Assembly (NCBI GenBank): GCA_035653595.1
Contig: DASRBO010000098.1
Coordinates: forward strand, 3,546 to 67,545
Direction of reading: 5' to 3'
Source of the DNA: DASRBO01 sp035653595
GTDB lineage: Bacteria > Actinomycetota > Acidimicrobiia > Acidimicrobiales > JAJPHE01
Length of the DNA stretch: 64,000 nt
A program made the translations under genes and the position numbers. Position 1 is the first letter of the stretch. Each line of letters begins with the position of its first letter. The notes beneath the pieces are model-generated. The model saw only the letters and a list, made by a program, of their open reading frames with translations. It was not told the DNA's origin and ran no database searches. This document shows, piece by piece, positions 53,641-61,699 of the stretch.

Positions 53641-54755
53641 CAGCTGACGATGGCCAGGCACATCTCGTCGGTCGAGCCGTCGCCCCAGGTGACGAAGCGG
53701 GGTGGGAGCCGCCGGAGCTCGGGCAGCAGCTGGTGGAGCTCGGGGTTGTAGGTGCAGGTCACCTGGAGGCGGTCGGTGGGGCTGACCGTCACCGGCTTGA
53801 TGTCGTAGGACCGCTGGTAGTCGAAGTTGAAGTTGGTGACGTCCAGCAGCGTCTGCTGGCTCGGTGTCCCCGGATCGAGCACGATCTTCATCCCCTTGCC
53901 GAGCAGGTGCATGTGGGCGGTCAGCCTCATGATGCTGCCGGAGAAGCCCAGCGGCCAGGTACAGCTGGTGGTGTCGCCGGACGGCGGGCTCTGCGGATCC
54001 CGCCCACATGCCGACTCCAGCAGTGTCACGAATCGGGGAAGCTCAGGCCCGAAGCGCCGCCCGAGGTCGGCCAGGGAGCTGTTGCGGTCGCACAGCGGCC
54101 CTGAGACTCCCGCCGGGCAGGGCACGTCGGGAGGCGCAGGCAGGAGGCTGAGCTTGAGGGGTTGCCGGTTCGGGGTGGTCGGCACCGTCTGCAGCACCAG
54201 CCGGGCCCGCACCGGTGCGTGTCCGGCGAGCATGTTGTAGTGGATCTGCATCACCACCAGGCTTCCGGCCGGGAAGGAAATGCCCGTCCCCTTGGGCACC
54301 ACGTCCTCACCGTGGCCGGGCGCCCATGCCGACAGCCACGGCGTCTTGTCGAGGCCGGCGAGGCCCCGACCGGGCAGGACCGACTCGCCGAAGCAGGTCC
54401 ACCCCTGGCCGTTGCCGTCGGCCGCCCGGGCCTCCCCGGCGACATCCGGTGGGACGAGGAACAGGATGGCGTGGTGGACCTCAGGGCTGTCGGGGAAGAA
54501 GTGGCTCGACACGATCATCGAGTCCGTCCTCACCTCCGGGTCCAGCAGGGTGCAGTGGTAGTCGTCGGTTCCACCCCCCGGTGGCGCCGTCGGCTGGTAG
54601 GAGTGGTCGGCCTGGAGGGTCAGGGTCCGTGAGCCCGCCGGGGGGGCGGTGGCAGCAGCGGCGGCGCCCGTCCCACCGGAGCCGCAGCCGGTCAGTCCGA
54701 GGGCTAGGGCGGCCGACGCCGCCAGCAGGACCAGTCCGGCGCGGCTCCGCAGCAT
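53631..54755 (-). CDS. Copper type II monooxygenase-like (PHM/DBH-fold) lipoprotein
   Basis: 374 residues. Signal LVLLAASAALALGLTGCG gives a lipoprotein. The mature part matches copper type II ascorbate-dependent monooxygenases: DDYHCTLLDP, SPEVHHAILFLVPP (His-His copper ligands), PAGSLVVMQIHYNM (His), and RLTAHMHLLGKGMKI (HxH of the second copper site), ending in WGDGSTDEMCLAI. Such proteins hydroxylate substrates at the cell surface or bind copper. ATG 54755 is preferred to GTG 54782 because TAGGCT lies 7 nt upstream. It is convergent with the tRNA-Ala gene. Confidence 0.8.
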   Translation of the reverse strand: MLRSRAGLVLLAASAALALGLTGCGSGGTGAAAAATAPPAGSRTLTLQADHSYQPTAPPGGGTDDYHCTLLDPEVRTDSMIVSSHFFPDSPEVHHAILFLVPPDVAGEARAADGNGQGWTCFGESVLPGRGLAGLDKTPWLSAWAPGHGEDVVPKGTGISFPAGSLVVMQIHYNMLAGHAPVRARLVLQTVPTTPNRQPLKLSLLPAPPDVPCPAGVSGPLCDRNSSLADLGRRFGPELPRFVTLLESACGRDPQSPPSGDTTSCTWPLGFSGSIMRLTAHMHLLGKGMKIVLDPGTPSQQTLLDVTNFNFDYQRSYDIKPVTVSPTDRLQVTCTYNPELHQLLPELRRLPPRFVTWGDGSTDEMCLAIVSWTA

Positions 54756-54762
54756 CGGGGCG

Positions 54763-54768
54763 AGCCTA
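54763..54768 (-). promoter_or_regulatory. -10 element TAGGCT for the copper monooxygenase-like gene
   Basis: TAGGCT on the minus strand, 7 nt before ATG 54755; fixes the start choice. Confidence 0.5.
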
Positions 54769-54793
54769 AGCCAGTGCCGCACCCAGCCGGCGG

Positions 54794-55117
54794 TCAGCCG
54801 ACGCCGTCCGCCCGGGCGAGGCGGTCGGCCAGATCGCTGGCCATCGCTCTGGCCACGCCGGGGTGGCGCATGAAGGCTCGGAACTTCTCGATTCCCACGA
54901 CGAGGACGGTCATCGGGCTCGTGGCCGTCACGGTGGCGGATCGGGGCTGGTTCCTGAGCATGGCCATCTCGCCGATGAACTGACCGGGGCCGATGGTCGA
55001 GATCGCCGAACCCCTGATGCTCACCTCAGCCCTCCAGCACGAGTTCCTTCGGGCGCCTATCCGGATCACACGGCCGCCGCTTTGGAGCTCGAGGGGCCCC
55101 AGGACCCGCAAGTTCAT
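54794..55117 (-). pseudogene. Remnant joining an AfsR/SARP N-terminus to half a cyclic-nucleotide-binding domain
   Basis: 107 residues. It begins MNLRVLGPLELQSGGRVIRI, the typical opening of AfsR/SARP-type regulators with a BTAD domain, but the expected GxxxRALLALLLL helix never follows. Instead, after about 25 residues it reads STIGPGQFIGEMAMLRNQPR and SATVTA, the C-terminal half of a CNMP/Crp-type domain, lacking that domain's first strands. An in-frame deletion joining two regulatory genes is the simplest explanation. Probably non-functional. Confidence 0.55.
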
Positions 55118-55333
55118 CGTCCGAAGAGTCACCGGACATCCCGCAATGAATCCCCCATGAGGGCCGAGGCGGTGGCGCCGGCCACCGCCTCCGAGCGGGC
55201 GCTGGTTCGAGTCTCGTTGCGCCCGCCACCGGCGCCTGGACAGGGTCGCGTCGGCCCCCGGCCGGCGCCCTCGCGCTGGACAGCCCCGCCGCCGCCTCTC
55301 CTAGATTCGCCACAAATAGCGAGGGGGAACACG

Positions 55334-56137
55334 ATGGGCTTCGACAAGCTGTTCTCGATCGAGGGCAAGACCGCCCTGGTAACCGGGGGGTCCCGTGGCA
55401 TCGGCGAGATGATCGCCGCCGGCTTCCTGGCCAACGGGGCCAAGGTGTACATCAGCTCCCGAAAGGCCGACGTCTGCGACGCCACCGCCAAACGGCTGGC
55501 CAACGAGTACGGCGGGGAGTGCGTTTCCCTGCCCGCCAACCTGGCGGAGCTGGAGGGGGCCGAGGCGCTGGCGTCCGAGCTGGGCGGGCGGGAGAGCCGG
55601 CTCGACATCCTCGTCAACAACGCCGGTGTCTCCTGGGGGGCCAAGCTCGACGAGTTCCCCGAGGTCGGCTGGGACAAGGTCATGGACACCAACGTCAAGG
55701 GCGTCTTCTTCCTCACCCAGAAGCTGCTGCCCCTGCTGGAGGCAGCCGCAACGGCCGAGGACCCGGCCCGGGTCATCAACATCGGCTCGATCGACGGCCT
55801 CAAGACCCCGGCGTTCGACAACTTCTCCTACGGGCCGTCCAAGGCGGCGGTCCATGCCCTCACCCGCCAGCTGGCGGCCCACCTGGTCCGGCGCAACATC
55901 ATCGTGAACGCCATCGCCCCGGGCCCGTTCCCCACCTACATGCTCAGCACCGGGGTCGGCACGAAGGGGGACGTGGAGGGCACCGACTGGGCCGCCGTGG
56001 GCCGGGGCAACCCCCGGGGCCGGGTGGGCAGCCCGGAGGACATCGCCGGCCTGGCCATCTTCCTCAGCTCCCGAGCCGGCGCCTACACCGTGGGCGAGGT
56101 CATCACCTGCGACGGCGGGTCGGTGGTGGCGCGCTGA
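55334..56137 (+). CDS. Short-chain dehydrogenase/reductase (SDR) 1
   Basis: 267 residues. Classical SDR: cofactor loop TALVTGGSRGIGEMIAAGF, NNAGVSWGA, and the catalytic Tyr-Lys in FSYGPSKAAVHAL, with Ser in NIGSIDGLK; the C-terminal VGEVITCDGGSVVAR is the usual end. The Arg-rich SSRKADVCDATAK after strand 2 suggests NADP(H). ATG 55334 follows GAGGGGGA at about 6 nt, and TAGATT about 30 nt upstream may be its -10 element. It abuts a second SDR gene in the same operon. Substrate unknown. Confidence 0.92.
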   Translation: MGFDKLFSIEGKTALVTGGSRGIGEMIAAGFLANGAKVYISSRKADVCDATAKRLANEYGGECVSLPANLAELEGAEALASELGGRESRLDILVNNAGVSWGAKLDEFPEVGWDKVMDTNVKGVFFLTQKLLPLLEAAATAEDPARVINIGSIDGLKTPAFDNFSYGPSKAAVHALTRQLAAHLVRRNIIVNAIAPGPFPTYMLSTGVGTKGDVEGTDWAAVGRGNPRGRVGSPEDIAGLAIFLSSRAGAYTVGEVITCDGGSVVAR

Positions 56138-56151
56138 ACAAGGAGGGCCGC

Positions 56152-56895
56152 ATCGAGGGGAAGGTCGCCCTCATCTCCGGTGGCGCCAGAGGAATGGGCG
56201 CGGCGGAGGCCCGCCGGTTCGTGGCCGAGGGCGCCAGGGTGGTGGTGGGCGACGTCGATGACGAGGCGGGCGCTGAGCTGGCCGCCTCGCTCGGCGAAGC
56301 CGCCACCTTCGTGCCCCTCGATGTCACCGACGAGGCGGCGTGGTCGGCCGCCGTCGCCGGGGCCCAGGCCGCCTACGGTCGCCTCGACGTGCTGGTCAAC
56401 AACGCCGGCATCCTGTCCGTGGCCCCCATGGTCCTGACCGACGCCCAGATGTTCATGGATGTCGTGCGCATCAACCAGCTGGGGGTGTTCCTGGGCATGA
56501 GGGCGGTGGTGGCGCCCATGACCGAGGCCGGCGGCGGCTCGATCATCAACATCTCATCGGTGGCTGGGCTGATCGGGGCCGTCGGCCACATCGCCTACGG
56601 GGCCAGCAAGTGGGCGGTTCGGGGGATGACCAAGACCGCCGCCCTCGAGCTCGCTCCCCTCGGCATCAGGGTCAACTCGGTCCACCCCGGCATGGTCGAC
56701 ACCGCCATGCTGGACAACTACCGGGCCCTGGGAGCGCCGGACCAGCGGCTGGCCCAGTCGGTCCCGCTCAAGCGGCTGGCCCGCCCAGAGGACGTCGCTG
56801 AGCTCGTCCTCTACCTGGCCTCGGACGACAGCCGCTACTCGACTGGCTCGGAGTTCGTGGTCGACGGGGGGATGACGGCCGGGCGCTCGGCCTGA
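56152..56895 (+). CDS. Short-chain dehydrogenase/reductase (SDR) 2, non-canonical start
   Basis: 247 residues from ATC 56152. SDR motifs: KVALISGGARGMGAAEARRF, GDVDDEAG (Asp after strand 2, favouring NAD), VNNAGIL, INISSVAGLIGA and YGASKWAVRGMTK (Tyr-Lys), ending FVVDGGMTAG. The frame lacks ATG/GTG/TTG before the cofactor loop. ATC 56152 has a perfect AAGGAGG (56140-56146) 5 nt upstream; CTG 56134, overlapping the SDR1 stop as CTGA, is the alternative. A start at ATG 56194 would cut through the nucleotide-binding motif. Same operon as SDR1, so they may act on the same pathway. Confidence 0.88.
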   Translation: MEGKVALISGGARGMGAAEARRFVAEGARVVVGDVDDEAGAELAASLGEAATFVPLDVTDEAAWSAAVAGAQAAYGRLDVLVNNAGILSVAPMVLTDAQMFMDVVRINQLGVFLGMRAVVAPMTEAGGGSIINISSVAGLIGAVGHIAYGASKWAVRGMTKTAALELAPLGIRVNSVHPGMVDTAMLDNYRALGAPDQRLAQSVPLKRLARPEDVAELVLYLASDDSRYSTGSEFVVDGGMTAGRSA

Positions 56896-56907
56896 GAGCC
56901 GGCCCGG

Positions 56908-57123
56908 TTAGCCGACGGGCTCGGACAGGGTGTCGGCCTGCAGGGCGGCCAGCACCTCCGAGCGCCAGTAGCGCCGGTGTCCGCCGAGGGTGCGCACCGC
57001 CGGCAGGCGCCCGTCGCGCGACCATCGGGCGACGGTCTTGGTGTTGACCCGGAACATGGTGGCCACCTCGCTGGGGGTGAGGAGGCGGTCCTCACCGGCG
57101 GCTGGACTGTCACTGGTCAGCAT
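56908..57123 (-). CDS. bldC: BldC-type MerR-like DNA-binding protein
   Basis: 71 residues, almost entirely one winged-helix domain: LLTPSEVATMFRVNTKTVAR, then WSRDGRLPAVRTLGGHRRYW, the BldC/excisionase signature. BldC in Streptomyces binds tandem direct repeats and controls development; short homologues are widespread in actinobacteria. ATG 57123 is preferred over the upstream GTG 57150 because GGAGGAAGG precedes it at good spacing and the sequence matches family length. It converges with the SDR2 gene (12-nt gap). Confidence 0.85.
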   Translation of the reverse strand: MLTSDSPAAGEDRLLTPSEVATMFRVNTKTVARWSRDGRLPAVRTLGGHRRYWRSEVLAALQADTLSEPVG

Positions 57124-57180
57124 CTGACCTTCCTCCGAAACGGGCCTCAATGGGCGTGTAGTGGTCGAAGCAGGACGAAG

Positions 57181-57196
57181 ATTAGCGTCCTCTAAT
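57181..57196. promoter_or_regulatory. Inverted repeat in the bldC/ABC-F spacer
   Basis: ATTAG-CGTCCT-CTAAT dyad in an A+T-rich pocket of the divergent 205-bp spacer; possible operator for one of the flanking genes. Weak evidence. Confidence 0.3.
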
Positions 57197-57328
57197 GGCT
57201 CTGGTCCAGTTTTCGGACGATCTGTACGGTTCGTTGGCCCTCATTGTCAACCCGGTGTCTCCACGCCCGGCCGCCAGGGGAACGGCAATTCGGGCCGCCA
57301 CCGCCGGTCGGGCCGCCATCATGGGCGG

Positions 57329-58918
57329 GTGCTGGAGGTGCGCGCCCTGGCGGTGGAGGTCGGTGGACACGCGACCCTCCACGACGGCTCCTTCACCGTG
57401 CGCGCCGGCGACAAGGTCGGCCTGGTAGGCCGGAACGGGGCGGGCAAGACAAGCCTGCTTCGGGTTCTGGCCGGAGAGGCGCCGGCCGCCGGCGGCCAGA
57501 TCGTACGGAGGGGCGCCGTCGGCTACCTGCCCCAGGACCCCCGACCCCGGGGAGCAGGCGTCGACGCCACCGCCATGTCCCACGTCCTGTCGGGCCGCGG
57601 CCTCGACGTGGCCGCCCGCCAGCTTGAGAAGCTGCGCCTGGCGGTGGAGGAGTCGCCTGATCCCGACCGGGTGGCCCGTTTCTCGCGGGCCGAGGAGCGC
57701 TTCCTGCTCGACGGCGGGTATGTGGCCGAGGCCGAGGTCCGCCGCATCGCCGCCGGCCTCGGTCTGACCCAGGCCCGCCTCGACCTGCCCCTAGGCACCC
57801 TCTCGGGAGGGGAGCGCCGGCGGGTGGAGCTGGCCCGCATCCTCTTCGCCGGCAGCGACCTGCTCCTGCTGGACGAGCCCACCAACCACCTCGACGTCGA
57901 CGCCAAGTCGTGGCTGATGTCCTTCCTGCGCTCGTACCGGGGCGCCCTGCTGGTGGTGAGCCACGACCTCGACCTTCTCGACGAGGCGATCACCCGGGTT
58001 CTCCACCTGGACGAGGCGGTCGTCGTGGACTACCGGGGCACCTACTCCCAGTACCGCCAGGCCCGCCGCCAGGACGAGGAGCGCCAGGCCCGCCTGGCGG
58101 AGCGACAGCAGGGCGAGATCCGGCGGCTCTCCGACCTGGCCGATTCCATGCGCCACCAGGGCGGCAAGCGGGCCCGCAAGGCCAAGACCCTCGACACCAG
58201 GGTGGAGCGGCTCCAGTCCACCGCCGTTTCCGGCCCGGCGCGCGAGCGCCGCTACCGGGTGCGCTTCCCGGCCCCGCCACGGGCTCCCCGGACCGTGCTC
58301 GAGGCGGAGGGGCTGGCCAAGTCCTACGGGGGCCCGGCCGTCTTCGCCGATCTCGGCTTCGCCCTCGAGCGGGGGGAGCGCATGCTGGTCATGGGGCTCA
58401 ACGGCGCAGGCAAGACGTCACTGCTGCGGATCCTCGCCGGCCTGTCGGAGCCGGACACCGGCGAGGTCGTGTTCGGCCCGGGCGTCTCCCTCGGCTACTA
58501 CGCCCAGGAGCACGAGGGCATCCGGGCCGGCGTGTCGGTGCTCGAGCACATGCGCCAGGAGGCGGCGCTGGCCGACGTCGAGCTGCGCGGCCTGCTGGGG
58601 ATGTTCGCCCTGACCGGTGACAAGGCGTTCCAGGACGCCGGCACCCTGTCCGGAGGCGAGAAGACCAAGCTGGCGCTGGCCCAGCTGGTGGTCGGCCGGC
58701 ACAACCTGCTGCTGCTGGACGAGCCGACCAACAACCTCGATCCCCCGTCGAGGGAGGCGGTGGGCGCCGCCCTCGCCTCCTGGCCCGGGGCCATGGTCGT
58801 GGTCAGCCACGACCCCGCCTTCGTGGAGGAGCTGGCTCCCGACCGGGCCCTGATCCTGCCCGAGGCGACCCTCGACTTCTGGACCGACGAGCTTCTGGAC
58901 CTGGTCGCCCTGGCCTGA
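57329..58918 (+). CDS. ABC-F family ATPase
   Basis: 529 residues with two ABC ATPase domains and no membrane helices. Domain 1: LVGRNGAGKTSLLRVL, LGTLSGGERRRVELARI, LLLLDEPTNHLDVDA. Inter-domain linker about 240-300 with YSQYRQARRQDEERQARLAE. Domain 2: VMGLNGAGKTSLLRILAGLS, AGTLSGGEKTKLALAQL, LLLLDEPTNNLDPPS. ABC-F proteins act on ribosomes (translation factors or antibiotic-target protection). GTG 57329 is the first sensible start; the frame upstream is not protein-like. Which subfamily it belongs to cannot be told by eye. Confidence 0.93.
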   Translation: MLEVRALAVEVGGHATLHDGSFTVRAGDKVGLVGRNGAGKTSLLRVLAGEAPAAGGQIVRRGAVGYLPQDPRPRGAGVDATAMSHVLSGRGLDVAARQLEKLRLAVEESPDPDRVARFSRAEERFLLDGGYVAEAEVRRIAAGLGLTQARLDLPLGTLSGGERRRVELARILFAGSDLLLLDEPTNHLDVDAKSWLMSFLRSYRGALLVVSHDLDLLDEAITRVLHLDEAVVVDYRGTYSQYRQARRQDEERQARLAERQQGEIRRLSDLADSMRHQGGKRARKAKTLDTRVERLQSTAVSGPARERRYRVRFPAPPRAPRTVLEAEGLAKSYGGPAVFADLGFALERGERMLVMGLNGAGKTSLLRILAGLSEPDTGEVVFGPGVSLGYYAQEHEGIRAGVSVLEHMRQEAALADVELRGLLGMFALTGDKAFQDAGTLSGGEKTKLALAQLVVGRHNLLLLDEPTNNLDPPSREAVGAALASWPGAMVVVSHDPAFVEELAPDRALILPEATLDFWTDELLDLVALA

Positions 58919-58999
58919 ACGTCGCCCCCGGAGGCGGGCAGACTCGGGGCCGCCCCGCCCCCGGACGGCCCGGTGCGCCGGCGCCAAGGAGACCGATCG

Positions 59000-59575
59000 A
59001 TGAGCCCCAGGCCCCGACCGAGCCAGCCCCGCCTCCCCCTGGCCACCGAACTCGAGGACAAGACGGCAGAGTGGATGGCGTTCGTGGCCGGCGACGACCG
59101 CCCTCTCAACCTCTACGCCACCCTGGCCCACAACGGCCGGGTCTTCCGGCGCTTCACCCAGCTGGGCGGCACCCTGCTCTCCAACGGCACCCTGGCCGCC
59201 CGCGAGAGGGAGATAGTGATCCTGCGGGTGGGGTGGAACTGCCAGTCGGTCTACGAGTTCGGCCAGCACACCGTGATCGGCCGCCGGGCCGGCTTGAGCC
59301 CCGAGGAGATCGCCAGGCTGGCCCGGCCGGGGACGGGGGGATGGGACGAGGGCGACGCCACCCTGGTGCTGATGGCCGACGAGCTCTGCGCCGGCGACTG
59401 CGTGTCCGACGGCACATGGGAGGCCCTGGCCCGCCGCTTCCACCCCGGCCAGCTGGTCGAGCTCGTCGTCCTGGCCGGCTACTACCGGCTGGTTTCCGGC
59501 TTCCTCAACAGCGCCGGGGTGGAGCTCGACCCCGGGGTGCCGGACTGGCCGGAGGGGGCCGTGCTGCCCGGCTGA
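59000..59575 (+). CDS. Carboxymuconolactone decarboxylase family protein (AhpD-like fold)
   Basis: 191 residues. The CMD fold is recognised from NLYATLAHNGRVFRRF, LAAREREIVILRVGWNCQSV and YEFGQHTVIGRRAGLS, with the single Cys and the His of the usual C-x-x-(C)...H site; the second Cys of AhpD is Ser here, so peroxidase-reductant activity is doubtful. It resembles the 4-carboxymuconolactone decarboxylase-type proteins common in actinobacteria. ATG 59000 has AAGGAG 8 nt upstream. Function unknown. Confidence 0.8.
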   Translation: MSPRPRPSQPRLPLATELEDKTAEWMAFVAGDDRPLNLYATLAHNGRVFRRFTQLGGTLLSNGTLAAREREIVILRVGWNCQSVYEFGQHTVIGRRAGLSPEEIARLARPGTGGWDEGDATLVLMADELCAGDCVSDGTWEALARRFHPGQLVELVVLAGYYRLVSGFLNSAGVELDPGVPDWPEGAVLPG

Positions 59576-59616
59576 TCCGGGCACAACTCACGCTCCGCCG
59601 GACCTCCCGGGCCGAA

Positions 59617-59633
59617 TATACTTAGCCTAAGTA
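59617..59633. promoter_or_regulatory. MarR operator over a -10 box
   Basis: TACTTAG-C-CTAAGTA (59619-59633) is a perfect 15-bp palindrome. It overlaps TATACT (59617-59622), a good -10 hexamer. The arrangement predicts repression of the MarR-MFS operon by its own MarR protein. Confidence 0.7.
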
Positions 59634-59686
59634 ACAGATCGGCGGATTGCGGCGCCGGCCGGTGGGCGAGAGAGGGTGGTCCGGCG

Positions 59687-60127
59687 ATGGCCAGGGTGAA
59701 GGAGCAGGTGAACCTGGAATGGGTGGCCCGGCTCCGCCTCGTGGTGCTCCGCCTCGGTCGCCGCCTGCGCCAGAACGCCTCCGCCGGCCTCACCCCCTCC
59801 CAGCTGTCGGTGCTCTCGAGCCTCGACCTCCACGGCCCGCTCAGCCTGGGTGACCTGGCCGCCCACGAGGGGGTTCAGCCCCCCAGCGTCACCCGCATGG
59901 CGGGAGCGCTGGAGGAGGCCGGGCTGGTCCGGCGCAGCGGGTCCGAGTCCGACCGCAGGTCGGTGGTCGTGTCGCTCACCGCCGAGGGGCGCCGCGCCCT
60001 GGACGACCTCCGCCGCCAGCGTGACGCCTGGCTGGCCCGACGGCTGTCGGGTCTGAGCCCTGAGCAGGTGGCGGCGCTGGAGGCGGCCCTGCCGGTCCTC
60101 GAGGAGCTCCTGGGGGAGCGGCCATGA
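59687..60127 (+). CDS. MarR-family transcriptional regulator
   Basis: 146 residues, a winged-helix dimer. SQLSVLSSLDLHGPLSLGDL, the recognition helix QPPSVTRMAGALEEAGLVRR and wing SESDRRSVVVSLTAEGRRAL are typical MarR. Its stop overlaps the ATG of the MFS gene (ATGA), and a 15-bp palindrome overlaps its promoter at 59617-59633. The classic arrangement is a drug-sensing repressor controlling itself and an efflux pump. Confidence 0.93.
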   Translation: MARVKEQVNLEWVARLRLVVLRLGRRLRQNASAGLTPSQLSVLSSLDLHGPLSLGDLAAHEGVQPPSVTRMAGALEEAGLVRRSGSESDRRSVVVSLTAEGRRALDDLRRQRDAWLARRLSGLSPEQVAALEAALPVLEELLGERP

Positions 60128-61533
60128 AGGGCCGCCCCCGCCCCCACGCCGCCGCGGCGATCGGGCTGTCGCCGCCCGGGGGCGCGCTGACCAGGTGGAT
60201 GGCCTCGGCCCGCTCCACCGGAGCCCGCACCTTCGAGGCCCTGCAGTCGAGCCACAACTTCCGCCTCTACTTCTTCGGCCAGATCGTCTCCATGTCGGGG
60301 ACCTGGATGCAGACGGTGGCCCAGGGCTGGCTGGTCCTGCGCCTGACCGGGAGCACCGTGGACCTGGGGGCGGTGACCGCGGTCCAGTTCCTGCCCGTGC
60401 TGATCGGTGGTCCCTGGGGCGGGGTCGTGGCCGACCGGGTGCGCAAGCGCCGCCTGCTGGTGATGACCCAGACGGTCTCCGCCCTGCTCGCCCTGGCCCT
60501 CGGGCTACTCACCGCCACCGGGGCGGTGCGGTTGTGGATGGTGTTCGTCCTCGCCGCCGGCCTCGGCTGCGTGAACAGCGTGGACAACCCGACCAGGCAG
60601 GCCTTCGTCATGGAGATGGTCGGGGCCGACCGGGTGGCCAACGCCGTCAGCCTCAACAGCGTGGTCATGAACAGCGCCCGGGTCGTCGGCCCGGCCGTGG
60701 CCGGCATTCTGATCGCCACCGTCGGCCTGGCCACGTGCTTCCTGGTCAACGCCGGCTCCTTCATCGCCGTCATCGTCGGGCTGCTCCTGATGCGGGCCTC
60801 CGACCTGCATCCCACCAAGCGAGCCCCGCGGGCCAAGGGACAGCTGCGGGCCGGCCTGCGCTACGTGCGCTCCGAGCGGGGCCTGTTGATCCCTCTGGTG
60901 ATGATGGCGGTGGTCGGGACGCTCGCCTACAACTTCAACGTCACCCTGCCGGCGCTGGCCAGGTTCACGTTCCACCGGGGCGCCACCGCCTACGGGGTGA
61001 TGAGCTCGGCCATGGGAGCCGGCGCCGTCATCGGCGGCCTCATCACCGCTTCGCGGGGCCGCCCGACGAACGAGCGCCTGACGAAGGTGGCGGCGGTCTT
61101 CGGCGGCCTCATCCTGGTCTGCGCGGCCATGCCCGACCTGTGGAGCGAGCTGGCGGCCCTGGCGGTCATGGGCGCCTTCTCCATCTCCTTCATCGCCACC
61201 GCCAACGCCACCCTGCAGCTCACCGCCGATCCGGCAATGCGGGGACGGGTGATGGCCCTCTACGCCGTCGCCTTCCTGGGCAGCACCCCGGTGGGCGGAC
61301 CGATCGTCGGTTGGGTGGCCCAGGCCTTCGGCCCTCGGGCCGCCCTGTGCCTCGGGGGGGCCGCCACTGTGGTGGCCGCCGGGTGGGGTCGGGCCGCCCT
61401 GGCCGGCCACCGGCCCCGGCTGCGGCGCCGGCGTTCCCAGGTCCCGACCATCGTGCCCATCGACCTGGAGGCCAACGAGGTCTCCGCCGGTGACTCGGTC
61501 GCCGGCGAGATCGTGGCCGCCCGCAAGGGCTGA
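60124..61533 (+). CDS. MFS efflux transporter
   Basis: 469 residues, about 12 hydrophobic helices. It begins after a basic tail with SHNFRLYFFGQIVSMSGTWM and QTVAQGWLVLRLTGS, the opening of the EntS/MFS_3-type exporters, and carries GGVVADRVRKRRLLVM (the RxxxR loop between helices 2 and 3). Such proteins export drugs or siderophores with proton antiport. Coupled to and probably repressed by the MarR gene. The C-terminal roughly 40 residues are hydrophilic and acidic. A 7-bp hairpin follows the stop. Confidence 0.9.
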   Translation: MKGRPRPHAAAAIGLSPPGGALTRWMASARSTGARTFEALQSSHNFRLYFFGQIVSMSGTWMQTVAQGWLVLRLTGSTVDLGAVTAVQFLPVLIGGPWGGVVADRVRKRRLLVMTQTVSALLALALGLLTATGAVRLWMVFVLAAGLGCVNSVDNPTRQAFVMEMVGADRVANAVSLNSVVMNSARVVGPAVAGILIATVGLATCFLVNAGSFIAVIVGLLLMRASDLHPTKRAPRAKGQLRAGLRYVRSERGLLIPLVMMAVVGTLAYNFNVTLPALARFTFHRGATAYGVMSSAMGAGAVIGGLITASRGRPTNERLTKVAAVFGGLILVCAAMPDLWSELAALAVMGAFSISFIATANATLQLTADPAMRGRVMALYAVAFLGSTPVGGPIVGWVAQAFGPRAALCLGGAATVVAAGWGRAALAGHRPRLRRRRSQVPTIVPIDLEANEVSAGDSVAGEIVAARKG

Positions 61534-61537
61534 GCCG

Positions 61538-61554
61538 GCGGCCGAACCGGCCGC
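61538..61554 (+). terminator. Hairpin after the MFS gene
   Basis: GCGGCCG-AAC-CGGCCGC, perfect 7-bp stem 5 nt after the stop codon. Likely terminator of the MarR-MFS operon. Confidence 0.45.
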
Positions 61555-61686
61555 TGCGACCACGACTCCGGCGCCACGCACCTCCGAGCGCGGCAGGCCA
61601 CCTGGTGCCTCGACCTGGCCTGGAAGCGCCGGTATCGCCGGGCGATCTTGAACGCCGGGGCCGACCCGAACGCCCCCGGCGTCGCC

Positions 61687-61692
61687 TACCGT
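61687..61692 (+). promoter_or_regulatory. -10 element TACCGT for the ECF operon
   Basis: TACCGT 7 nt before GTG 61700; selects 61700 over the in-frame GTG 61691, which lies inside the box. Confidence 0.45.
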
Positions 61693-61699
61693 GAACGCT

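Noticed and set aside
54863..55333. N-terminal extension of SDR1 in the same frame
   Set aside because: The extension is Arg/Pro/His-rich without SDR features; ATG 55334 has a good ribosome-binding site and matches family length.
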